Positions 55,662 to 63,086 of a stretch of DNA of 64,000 nucleotides are shown piece by piece. Source of the DNA: an uncultured Verrucomicrobiota bacterium (lineage in GTDB: Bacteria; Verrucomicrobiota; Verrucomicrobiia; Verrucomicrobiales; DEV007); the NCBI GenBank assembly GCA_902589825.1, contig CACIUL010000001.1:1-64000 (forward strand), in the 5' to 3' direction. Within the stretch, counting starts at the first letter, position 1. Every line of letters starts with the position of its first letter. The notes below the pieces were generated by a model, which worked only from the letters and a program-made list of their open reading frames with translations, was not told the DNA's origin and searched no databases. Both the position numbers and the translations under genes were made by a program.

Positions 55662-56533
55662 TGGACTTGATCTCATTAACGCAAAAGGCGCGGCAGGCTG
55701 CATATAATGCCGGGCAGATTATAGTTGCCTGTCGTGACCGACAGGTGGATGCGGTGCACAAGGATGCGGGCAGCACCCTGGCTTCCCAAGTGGTTACCGA
55801 GGTTGATCACGAGGCACAGGATGCCATCCTGCAGGTTCTGCTGCCGACGTGCCGTGACCTGGGTATTGCCTTGCTTGCCGAGGAGAGGGCGGATGACGGC
55901 AGGCGCCTGGAATGTGAATATTTCTGGTGCATTGATCCCCTCGATGGAACCCTGCCCTTTATTCAGGGCAAACCGGGATATTCGGTCTCTATTGCTCTTG
56001 TTTCTAGGGATGGCTCGCCACAGATCGGGGTGGTCTACGACCCGGTGAATGATGTCCTCTACGAGGCCACGAAGGGACAGGGCTTGAAGAGAAACGCCAC
56101 GCCATGGGTGCCGGTGGCTGGAGCTAGTGAGTTGACCTTTACCTATGACAGGAGCCTGGCAGAATCTCCCGCATTTGGGGACATCAAACAGGCCTTGGAA
56201 TCCTGTGCCCATTCACTTGGTCTAGACGGTCTGGTCGCTCTCCAGTATGGCGGCGCCGTGATGAATGCCTGTTATGCACTGCAACGAGCTCCTGCCTGTC
56301 ATTTCAAGTTCCCTAAGCCTGAGGATGGGGGAGGAAGCCTGTGGGATTATGCGGCGACAGCCTGCCTCTTTGAGGAAGCCGGGGCCACCGTATGTGATGT
56401 GTTCGGTGAGCCACTGGACCTCAATCGGGCAGATTCCACGTTCATGAATCATCGAGGAGCACTTTATGCCACTGATGAATCATTAGCCCAAAGGATACAC
56501 GAGATTATCGACACCTTTCGTTCAGGGATGTAA
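55661..56533 (+). CDS. Inositol monophosphatase/3'(2'),5'-bisphosphate nucleotidase family
   Basis: The 290-residue cytosolic protein has the three metal-binding motifs of the family: E74-E75, D92-P-L-D95-G-T97 and W228-D229. It should be a Mg-dependent phosphatase. The fold covers inositol-1-phosphatase, fructose-bisphosphatase types and CysQ-type PAP phosphatases. A PAP role would suit a bacterium handling much sulfate, but the neighbouring kinase points instead to a small alcohol phosphate. It ends the plus-strand block and converges with the oxidoreductase, 82 nt apart, without a clear terminator. Confidence 0.87.
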   Translation: MDLISLTQKARQAAYNAGQIIVACRDRQVDAVHKDAGSTLASQVVTEVDHEAQDAILQVLLPTCRDLGIALLAEERADDGRRLECEYFWCIDPLDGTLPFIQGKPGYSVSIALVSRDGSPQIGVVYDPVNDVLYEATKGQGLKRNATPWVPVAGASELTFTYDRSLAESPAFGDIKQALESCAHSLGLDGLVALQYGGAVMNACYALQRAPACHFKFPKPEDGGGSLWDYAATACLFEEAGATVCDVFGEPLDLNRADSTFMNHRGALYATDESLAQRIHEIIDTFRSGM

Positions 56534-56615
56534 TCGCGAGAGCAAACCGCAGGGTGACCCGTCGATGCAATCAAGGGGGCGTTGTAGCAGGATTAACTTC
56601 TGGCAAACAGTCCGT

Positions 56616-57983
56616 TTAAACCAGGTCTGAAGCGCGCCAACCTTTGCGTGCTTCAACCTCGATCAGCGCCGCCGCCTCATCATTACCGGTAATCTTCATG
56701 GTCTTCTCATCCCACGCCAGCGGTTTCCCGGTGCGGATGGCCAGCGTGCCAAGGATGATGCTTTCGGTTAGCGGTCCGCTGTAGCTGAAGTCAGAAACCG
56801 TCTTTTCGCTATTACGGATACCGTTGACCCAGTCATTGTGGATTCCACGTACGCGCTTGAGTGTCTTGGGCACGCGGTCATTGGCATTCTTGCGATATTC
56901 CTCCCAGCGGGCCTTGGGATAGAGCCTGGGGCTGTTCGGGCGCATGCCGTCGTGGCAAATGCCGCCTTTTTCCCCGACCATGATGAATCCACCGTGGCCC
57001 TTGATGTCCCAGTCATAACCTTTCGGGGCCTTGGGCACTCGGGGGCCTTCCACCCACTTGACATCCACTGCCGCCTTTTTTCCGCGTGCAGGGAACTTGT
57101 AGGTAACGATGGAGCCGTTTGGTGTGTGAATCGGGTTGGCGGCCTCGGCCATGTCGACCTCGACCCGGTCAGGAGCTCCGAGGCCGAGCGCCCAGTAAGC
57201 GGTGTCGATGGTGTGGCAACCGATGTCGCCGAGTCCTCCGCAACCAAAGCTCCACCATGGGCGCCAGGTTGTCGGGTGCAGTGCCCTGCTGAAGGGAACA
57301 TCTTCCTGGCAGGGTCCCAGCCACAGGTCCCAGTCCATGCCCTCGGGCAATTTTTCCGCATTGGGGTAGGCCGTGCGCACCTGGCCATTAAATCCCCATC
57401 CACGGGCAGGCCGGTCCGTCCAGGTAATGACTTCCTTCACCTCACCAATGAGTCCGGCATCATACCACTCCTTGACAAGATAGGCCCCCTCGAATGCATG
57501 CCCCTGGTTGCCCATCTGGGTTACGATCCCTTTTTCCTTGGCAAGAGCCTGCAGGGTACGTGCTTCCCAGAGGGAATGCACCAGAGGTTTCTCGACAAAG
57601 ACGTGCTTGCCCATGCTCATTGCGGTATAGGCGATCGCGAAGTGGGTGTGGTCCGGCGTACCTACACCGACGGCATCTATCTGGTCACCCATTTCCTCGA
57701 GCATCTTGCGGAAATCCTTGTAGAACTTCGCCTGTGGAAATTTTTGTTTGGCGCGGCCCCATGTGCCGGGGTTGCAGTCGCAAAGTGCAACGACATTGTT
57801 ACCGCCGGCACAACTGTTCAGGTCACCCCATCCCATGTTGCCAAAGCCTACCCATGCAATGTTGATCTTCTTTTCATTGGCTCCAAAGACACTGCTTGGC
57901 AGGAATGTCGGGAGTGCCAGGGCAGATGCGCCCTTCAGGACGGTGCGGCGTGAAGTCTTATTTCCGGGATTTACTTTGTTCAT
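56616..57983 (-). CDS. Tat-exported Gfo/Idh/MocA oxidoreductase
   Basis: A 455-residue protein with a Tat signal (SRRTVLKG at 11-18), a Rossmann motif G46-F-G-N-M-G51, E131-K-P133 and the long C-terminal dehydrogenase domain. Exported members are characteristic of PVC bacteria and are thought to be loaded with NAD(P) before export; many act on sugars, some with redox-neutral hydrolysis through keto intermediates. With DUF1080 and ThuA also present, 3-keto-sugar chemistry is a reasonable idea. It stands alone on the minus strand, with a hairpin in its upstream region. Confidence 0.92.
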   Translation of the reverse strand: MNKVNPGNKTSRRTVLKGASALALPTFLPSSVFGANEKKINIAWVGFGNMGWGDLNSCAGGNNVVALCDCNPGTWGRAKQKFPQAKFYKDFRKMLEEMGDQIDAVGVGTPDHTHFAIAYTAMSMGKHVFVEKPLVHSLWEARTLQALAKEKGIVTQMGNQGHAFEGAYLVKEWYDAGLIGEVKEVITWTDRPARGWGFNGQVRTAYPNAEKLPEGMDWDLWLGPCQEDVPFSRALHPTTWRPWWSFGCGGLGDIGCHTIDTAYWALGLGAPDRVEVDMAEAANPIHTPNGSIVTYKFPARGKKAAVDVKWVEGPRVPKAPKGYDWDIKGHGGFIMVGEKGGICHDGMRPNSPRLYPKARWEEYRKNANDRVPKTLKRVRGIHNDWVNGIRNSEKTVSDFSYSGPLTESIILGTLAIRTGKPLAWDEKTMKITGNDEAAALIEVEARKGWRASDLV

Positions 57984-58033
57984 TGGTTTTCCTTTTCTGG
58001 TCTAGGTTTGAATTTTTAGGTTCACGAGGACCT

Positions 58034-58054
58034 TGGGTTGAGTTTCTCAACCTA
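58034..58054. promoter_or_regulatory. Hairpin upstream of divergent genes
   Basis: GGTTGAG-TTT-CTCAACC forms a 7-bp perfect stem, extended by one G-T and one T-A pair. No T-run follows, so it is not a standard terminator. It may be an operator or leader structure shared by the divergent pair. Confidence 0.35.
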
Positions 58055-58133
58055 TACGCAGGAAAGCAAGTCCTCTTTGAGGAATCCTAGGGGGTGTTCA
58101 GGATTTTTTATGGGTAGAATCCGAATTTGTCTT

Positions 58134-58152
58134 TCAGGATAGGCTATCCTGA
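58134..58152. promoter_or_regulatory. Perfect palindrome just upstream of an SGNH gene
   Basis: TCAGGATAG-G-CTATCCTGA is a 9-bp perfect inverted repeat around a single base, ending 16 nt before the ATG at 58169. Its symmetry suits a dimeric repressor. Confidence 0.4.
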
Positions 58153-58168
58153 TTCAATCTTAGCTTTC

Positions 58169-58822
58169 ATGAAAATACGCTTCTGGTTGTTGTTTGTTCT
58201 TCTGGTCGTGACAAGTCGCCTTGGAGCCACGGACTTGCCGAGGGCCCTGTTGATTGGTGACTCGATTTCCATCGGTTATACCCCTCATGTTGTCGCTGCA
58301 CTGAAAGGCAGGGTTGAGGTCATTCATCACAAGGGCAATGCCCAGCACACGGGCACGGGATTAAAGATGCTCGATCGCTGGATTGGCGGGAAGCAATGGG
58401 ATGTGATCCATTTTAACTGGGGGCTTTGGGACCTTTGTTATCGTCATCCTGATTCCCGGTTCCAGGGGCGCCGGGACAAGGAAAAGGGCACACTGACCAC
58501 TTCCATCGAGCAATACGAGAAGAACCTTGATCAGTTGGTAGTCCGCCTGAAAAAGACCGGCGCCAAGCTGATCTGGGCACATACCACGACAGTGCCGGAT
58601 GGAGAGGCTGGACGAAAGCTGGGGGATGATGACAGGTATAATGACGCTGCCTCAAGGGTCATGAAGAAGCACGGTATTCAGATCAATGACCTGAATGCCC
58701 TGAGTGATTCCTTTCCCGCCGGGCTTTTCACCGCCCCTGGTAACGTGCACTTTAAAGCAGAGGGATCCAGAAGGCTTGGGCAGGCGGTGGCGGCAAGAAT
58801 CACCGCGGCGCTTGTTCCATAG
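58169..58822 (+). CDS. Secreted SGNH/GDSL hydrolase
   Basis: The frame begins at 58127; ATG 58169 starts the signal peptide (MKIRFWLLFVLLVV) and yields 217 residues. Block I is LIGDS32IS, block III HFNWGLWDL, and the catalytic His lies in GNVHFKAEG. The Asp expected three residues before is Gly, as the gene at 4526 has Lys. Both share HWD/QWD-VI-FN and NVHF, so they form one subfamily, here without the extra N-terminal domain. It is 53 nt upstream of a sulfatase and probably in one transcript with it. Confidence 0.88.
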   Translation: MKIRFWLLFVLLVVTSRLGATDLPRALLIGDSISIGYTPHVVAALKGRVEVIHHKGNAQHTGTGLKMLDRWIGGKQWDVIHFNWGLWDLCYRHPDSRFQGRRDKEKGTLTTSIEQYEKNLDQLVVRLKKTGAKLIWAHTTTVPDGEAGRKLGDDDRYNDAASRVMKKHGIQINDLNALSDSFPAGLFTAPGNVHFKAEGSRRLGQAVAARITAALVP

Positions 58823-58875
58823 AGTTTTCTCCGGATCCTTTTGGGTTCATGAAGACCTTAGCAGTAATTTGATCA

Positions 58876-60462
58876 ATGAGATTTAAACCCGTATTCTTTT
58901 TTCTTTTTTCTTTAGCGGCTTTCCCAGTTGCCATGACCGGGGGACATGGTGCGGACATTCCACCCAATATCGTGTTGATCCTGGCTGATGACATGGGATT
59001 CGGGGAGCCAAGCCATGCCGGTGGAATCATTCCCACACCGCACCTTGACCGTATGGCAAAAGAAGGCATGCGCTTCACGGATGCCCATACTACCTCCTCG
59101 GTCTGCACGCCGACCCGATACGGTATCCTGACAGGGCGCTACAACTGGCGCAGTCGACTCAAGAGAGGCGTGTTATTCAAGGCAACCGACAAGGCATTAA
59201 TGGATCCCAAGCGCCTGAACCTGCCGAATTTCCTCCAGAAGGCGGGTTATCACACCGCCTGCATCGGCAAATGGCATCTCGGAGCGGACTTCCAGCGGGC
59301 ACCCAAACAAACCAATCCGGACCCAAGCAAACGGGATGCTTCCTGGCAGGTCGACTATTCCAAGCCTTTCCGGAACGGGCCCGTGGATGTCGGCTTTGAT
59401 GAGGCCTTCTTTATTCTCTCATCCCTTGACATGGCGCCTTATGTTTACCTTCGAAACGATCGCGCGATTGAATTGCCGACCGTGAACAAGGGGTTCCCGC
59501 ATAACGAGTACAACAAGTATCAGCGCATTGGTGCAGCAGCGGCAAACTTTGAGGCCAGTGACTGCCTGGCTGACTGGGCTGCTGAATCCAGGGCCTACAT
59601 CAAACGCCGTGGTGCGGATAAAAGGAAGAAGCCGTTCTTTCTTTACCTTCCCCTGACATCCCCCCACACCCCGGTTACCCCGGGAAAGAAGTTCAAGGGC
59701 AAATATCCCCAATACAGCTGGTATGCGGACTTCATGGCGGAGACGGATTGGGTGGTCGGCGAACTGCTTGAGGAGCTTGAGCGCTCCGGCCTTGATCAGG
59801 ATACCATGGTCATATTCACCTCGGACAACGGCTTTGCACCCTATGTAAAGGTGCCAAAGATGATCAAGGCCGGTTACCGTCCTTCCGGTTCCTTCCGTGG
59901 GGCAAAGGCGACCATCTACGAGGGAGGGCATCGCGTCCCTTTTCTGGTGCGTTGGCCCGGAAAAGTAAAGCCCGGCTCCGTCAACCCGACGACAATCTGC
60001 ACAACGGATTTCTTCACCACCTTTGCCGAGTTAGTGGGCAAGGAAGACGATATTCCAGATAACGCTGCGGAGGATTCGTTCTCTTTTCTGCCTTGCCTGC
60101 AAGGGGCAAAGAAGCCAGTTCGTCCTTTTACCATTCATCATTCGATCTCGGGCGTGTTCGCCATCCGCAAGGGGGACTGGAAATTAATCCTTAATAAAGG
60201 TGCTGGCGGAGGATGGGGCGGTTCATGGGAAACTACGAAGACCAGTGCCAAGATGGTGCAATTATATCACATGAAGGATGATCCCGGGGAAACCAGGAAC
60301 CTGGAGGAAGTGCATCCGGAGGTCGTGACGGAGCTGGTTGATGACCTTGCCGGGGCATTTCGCAATGGCCGTACTACCCCGGGTATTCGACAGGGAAATG
60401 AGGGTTGGCCCTTTCGGGATAAGACAATCCAGACCAAGTTCCCGCAGCTTAGCGAAAAATGA
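58876..60462 (+). CDS. Secreted sulfatase (arylsulfatase A-like)
   Basis: The 528-residue protein has a signal peptide (about 1-26), LADDMGFGE, formylglycine motif C77-T-P-T-R81, IGKWHLG near 134, and TSDNGFAP. This is the classic arylsulfatase layout and all visible catalytic residues are present. It comes after an SGNH hydrolase, as in the first operon, again coupling deacylation with desulfation. Its stop overlaps the next gene start by 4 nt (ATGA, 60459-60462), tying it to an ankyrin lipoprotein. Confidence 0.93.
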   Translation: MRFKPVFFFLFSLAAFPVAMTGGHGADIPPNIVLILADDMGFGEPSHAGGIIPTPHLDRMAKEGMRFTDAHTTSSVCTPTRYGILTGRYNWRSRLKRGVLFKATDKALMDPKRLNLPNFLQKAGYHTACIGKWHLGADFQRAPKQTNPDPSKRDASWQVDYSKPFRNGPVDVGFDEAFFILSSLDMAPYVYLRNDRAIELPTVNKGFPHNEYNKYQRIGAAAANFEASDCLADWAAESRAYIKRRGADKRKKPFFLYLPLTSPHTPVTPGKKFKGKYPQYSWYADFMAETDWVVGELLEELERSGLDQDTMVIFTSDNGFAPYVKVPKMIKAGYRPSGSFRGAKATIYEGGHRVPFLVRWPGKVKPGSVNPTTICTTDFFTTFAELVGKEDDIPDNAAEDSFSFLPCLQGAKKPVRPFTIHHSISGVFAIRKGDWKLILNKGAGGGWGGSWETTKTSAKMVQLYHMKDDPGETRNLEEVHPEVVTELVDDLAGAFRNGRTTPGIRQGNEGWPFRDKTIQTKFPQLSEK

Positions 60463-61238
60463 TCCGCCTCTTTCATCCATTGCTTGCCGCATTTTTGCTG
60501 GTTGGTTGTGAGCTGCACGTGGATTCCGTTTATCTGGGACGTGCTGAAGCACGCTTCCTGAGTGACGTGTCCGCTGGAAACCTTGCGGCAGTCAAAAAAT
60601 TCCTCGATCAAGGCGGGAACGTGAACCTGCAGGATGAGCCGGGCATGACCCCTTTGCACCATGCAGTCAATGCGGATTGGAAAGGGAGTCACCTGGAAAT
60701 GATCAAGTTGCTCATTGATCGAGGAGCCAATGTCAAAGTCATCGATGACACCCACCATACCCCTTTACACTTGGCGAGTAACAAGGAGGCAGCCGGCTTG
60801 TTGATTGATGCGGGAGCAGATGTGAATGCCAAGACAAAACGTACGGGGGAAACATCGTTATTCTCGGCAGCACACGGTGCTGCTCAAGGGGCTTCCAAAA
60901 GTTATGAAATGTATTTGGACTTAACCAAGCTGCTGATCGCCAAAGGGACGGATGTAAACGTTAAACTTAAATCGGGAAGTATGCTTACAGATAACAAACC
61001 GTACCGTGAGAAAATAGGAGAAACAGTTTTACATCAAGTGGTTCGGAGTTATTCCGAAAAACATGCGGCTGAGGTTTCTCAACTACTCATTACCAACGGA
61101 GCAAAGGTGAATGAACGGAATGAGAAAGGCCAGACTCCAGTGGATGAGGCGCTGGCCAATCAACGGAGCAACACCGCTGAATTCCTGCGTAAACATGGTG
61201 GAAAAACCGGTAAGGAATTGAGCAACCCCGATCTATGA
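60459..61238 (+). CDS. Ankyrin-repeat lipoprotein
   Basis: A 259-residue lipoprotein with lipobox LVGC17. Almost the whole mature part is ankyrin repeats, five or so, with blocks like GMTPLHHAVNADWKGSHLEM, HTPLHLASN, GADVNAK and GQTPVDEALAN. It overlaps the sulfatase by ATGA and the next lipoprotein gene by ATGA. Translational coupling to an exported enzyme suggests a docking or protective role at the envelope. A relative with a larger non-ankyrin part lies at 30588-31382. Confidence 0.85.
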   Translation: MIRLFHPLLAAFLLVGCELHVDSVYLGRAEARFLSDVSAGNLAAVKKFLDQGGNVNLQDEPGMTPLHHAVNADWKGSHLEMIKLLIDRGANVKVIDDTHHTPLHLASNKEAAGLLIDAGADVNAKTKRTGETSLFSAAHGAAQGASKSYEMYLDLTKLLIAKGTDVNVKLKSGSMLTDNKPYREKIGETVLHQVVRSYSEKHAAEVSQLLITNGAKVNERNEKGQTPVDEALANQRSNTAEFLRKHGGKTGKELSNPDL

Positions 61239-61804
61239 GGGTATTCAATCATCTCATGCTTGTCAGTTGCCTTACATTGCTCCCAACCGCATGTGATCAT
61301 ACTGTGGTCCGGTTTGGCAAGGATCGTGCCTATCCGGGATTGAATTACACGGGGGATGGGGAGTTTATCGACCAAGGACGCAAAGCCGGTATTCTGCGCT
61401 TCGTGCTGGACTTAGGCCAGTTGGACTTAAATGAGGCGGGTGCCGAACTTTATGAACTGAAGGGGCTCCCGGAAGTGGAGTTTGTGTGCTACCTGCGGGT
61501 TGATCATCCCCTTTCCCTTACAGGGGGAGCAGAGGATGATTTCAAGGCGGGCGACGTTGTGGTTGAAATGACTCTCAGTGATGAGGATAATAACGCGATC
61601 TTTTCCGAGAGCGCGCCTCTTAGCCGCTGGACATGGTCGGGTTCGGTCGGCGCACTTCAGAGTGACCTTTACACGGCCAGGACCATGTTCTCGCCTGAGG
61701 AGGGCAAATCCTACAAGATTTCCCTAAAGGTTCCAAAAGGCAACCCTGAGGCACCTGCGGGTAGGCTTTTACTCATGGGCGGAGGCTGGAAAGATTCCAA
61801 CTAA
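61235..61804 (+). CDS. Small lipoprotein, unknown function
   Basis: A 189-residue protein with lipobox PTAC20 and a mixed beta-rich body (AGILRFVLDLGQLDLNEAG, then VVVEMTLSDEDNNAI). I do not recognise a family. Its start overlaps the ankyrin lipoprotein gene by 4 nt, and it is followed 12 nt later by another lipoprotein gene, so all belong to one transcript. The body resembles a C2- or jelly-roll-type fold only in general terms. Confidence 0.75.
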   Translation: MRVFNHLMLVSCLTLLPTACDHTVVRFGKDRAYPGLNYTGDGEFIDQGRKAGILRFVLDLGQLDLNEAGAELYELKGLPEVEFVCYLRVDHPLSLTGGAEDDFKAGDVVVEMTLSDEDNNAIFSESAPLSRWTWSGSVGALQSDLYTARTMFSPEEGKSYKISLKVPKGNPEAPAGRLLLMGGGWKDSN

Positions 61805-61816
61805 ACAATACGTTCA

Positions 61817-62347
61817 ATGAATACATCAGGTGTTATTTCCGTGCTCAGCCTGACCTTTCTTTTTACTTTTTCCTCCTGCAGGAATGCCAAGCCAAGAATG
61901 CAGTGGGCCAACGAGCAGATAGGTCCAGCTATTACTCTGGCCTCCGATCTAAATAAAGCCACAAGCTGTGAAGTGCTCAGGGTGGATGATGCTTATCCGA
62001 ATGAGAGAGAAATACAGAATAATGATAATCTGCACGGCTATGCCATCCTGTCGAAGGCGGTTCCCATGTCGGGAAAATCAAGGGGTGCATTATCAGCGAT
62101 TTTAGCCGACCCCAGAACCTACATTCGCTACGAGGAACCGCCAGATTGCAGTTTTCGTCCAGGAATCGCTTTCCGTTTTATTGATGGAAGCATTCAAGTT
62201 GATCTTCTGGTGTGTTTCAGTTGTCGTGAGTTGCGCTATTATTTGAACGATGAGGTTGTGGGAACGAGTTTTTTCCAGCCCCAGGAGCTGCGTTCCCTGG
62301 TCAAGGAACTGTTCCCGGATGACAAGACAATCCAATCATTAAAGTGA
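61817..62347 (+). CDS. Small lipoprotein, unknown function
   Basis: A 176-residue protein with lipobox FSSC21. A conserved-looking core reads VLRVDDAYPNE, then GYAILSKAVPMSG and SFRPGIAFRF, with a CFSC pair near 133-136. No family is recognised. It ends the lipoprotein run that started with the sulfatase-coupled ankyrin gene; the next gene begins 95 nt later and is of another type. Confidence 0.75.
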   Translation: MNTSGVISVLSLTFLFTFSSCRNAKPRMQWANEQIGPAITLASDLNKATSCEVLRVDDAYPNEREIQNNDNLHGYAILSKAVPMSGKSRGALSAILADPRTYIRYEEPPDCSFRPGIAFRFIDGSIQVDLLVCFSCRELRYYLNDEVVGTSFFQPQELRSLVKELFPDDKTIQSLK

Positions 62348-62442
62348 GTGGGTTGTTTTAGATTCAAGACTTCTTTTGACTTATTTAGCTGCCAGCTTTT
62401 TGTGGCCCTGATTTCATCCTGATACTTAAACGTATTGTTTAT

Positions 62443-62895
62443 ATGAAAAAAATACTGACCACTTTCATCGGGCTTGCTTTGGTTTTGGGATCGATAGATG
62501 TTCGAGCCGCACAGGCACCGCTGACTCAAAAGCAGCTTGAATCACAATCGGAATTGATAGTTGCCGGCAAGGTTGTTGCCATTGCGTCCCGCGTAAAGAA
62601 ATCCCGGGTGGAACGGGCCTTCGGGATTCATCGCGACAGGGTATTCACCCTCACGATAAAGGTGGCATTCATCTCAAAGGGAACCGGGGCGAAATCGGGC
62701 CAGGAAATCCGGGTTGTGGCGTGGCAACCGGCGGTGCGTATTCCTCGATTGCCGGGGCTTCAGGGGCACGGTCCGATTCCCGGGAAAGGTGATAGCGTAA
62801 CGGTGTATTTGAAGTGGAATAAGGCAGGAAAGTTCTGGGAGCCAATTCATCCCAATGGGATTGAGATTCACACGGATGCCAAGCGATCGGGGTAG
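62443..62895 (+). CDS. Secreted protein of unknown function
   Basis: The 150-residue product has a Sec signal (about 1-22) and a compact beta-rich domain (SELIVAGKVVAI, then VFTLTIKVAFISKGTG and GDSVTVYLKW). The pattern of a secreted OB- or Ig-like domain is common in Verrucomicrobia, but I cannot name it. No close Shine-Dalgarno is visible. A 191-nt gap with the 10-bp repeat follows. Confidence 0.7.
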   Translation: MKKILTTFIGLALVLGSIDVRAAQAPLTQKQLESQSELIVAGKVVAIASRVKKSRVERAFGIHRDRVFTLTIKVAFISKGTGAKSGQEIRVVAWQPAVRIPRLPGLQGHGPIPGKGDSVTVYLKWNKAGKFWEPIHPNGIEIHTDAKRSG

Positions 62896-62960
62896 GATAC
62901 TGAAGAATTGCAGGCAGATTTGTCTTGTGGACTTATCCGTTTACCAGTCGCAAAAATACT

Positions 62961-63013
62961 GCAGATAGACGCAGATAGACGCAGATAGACGCAGATAGAC
63001 GCAGATAGACGCA
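62961..63013 (+). repeat. 10-bp tandem repeat, five copies
   Basis: GCAGATAGAC is repeated exactly five times (62961-63010), followed by a partial GCA. It lies in the gap before the TSP3-like gene. Its 10-bp period matches a helical turn, and the unit recalls the TCTGCGT-rich repeats of many PVC genomes. There are no spacers, so it is not a CRISPR array. Confidence 0.9.
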
Positions 63014-63086
63014 ATGTTTGTCTTGTTTGCTCGAGAAGATCCTGAGTAATATAGAGTGAGATAAACATACCCGCTATTAGTCTATT

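Noticed and set aside
56838..57953. 371-codon plus-strand ORF opposite the Gfo/Idh/MocA gene
   Set aside because: A shadow of codon bias; the minus-strand frame has all the motifs.
62961..63013. Possible CRISPR array
   Set aside because: The repeat units abut with no spacers and are only 10 bp long.
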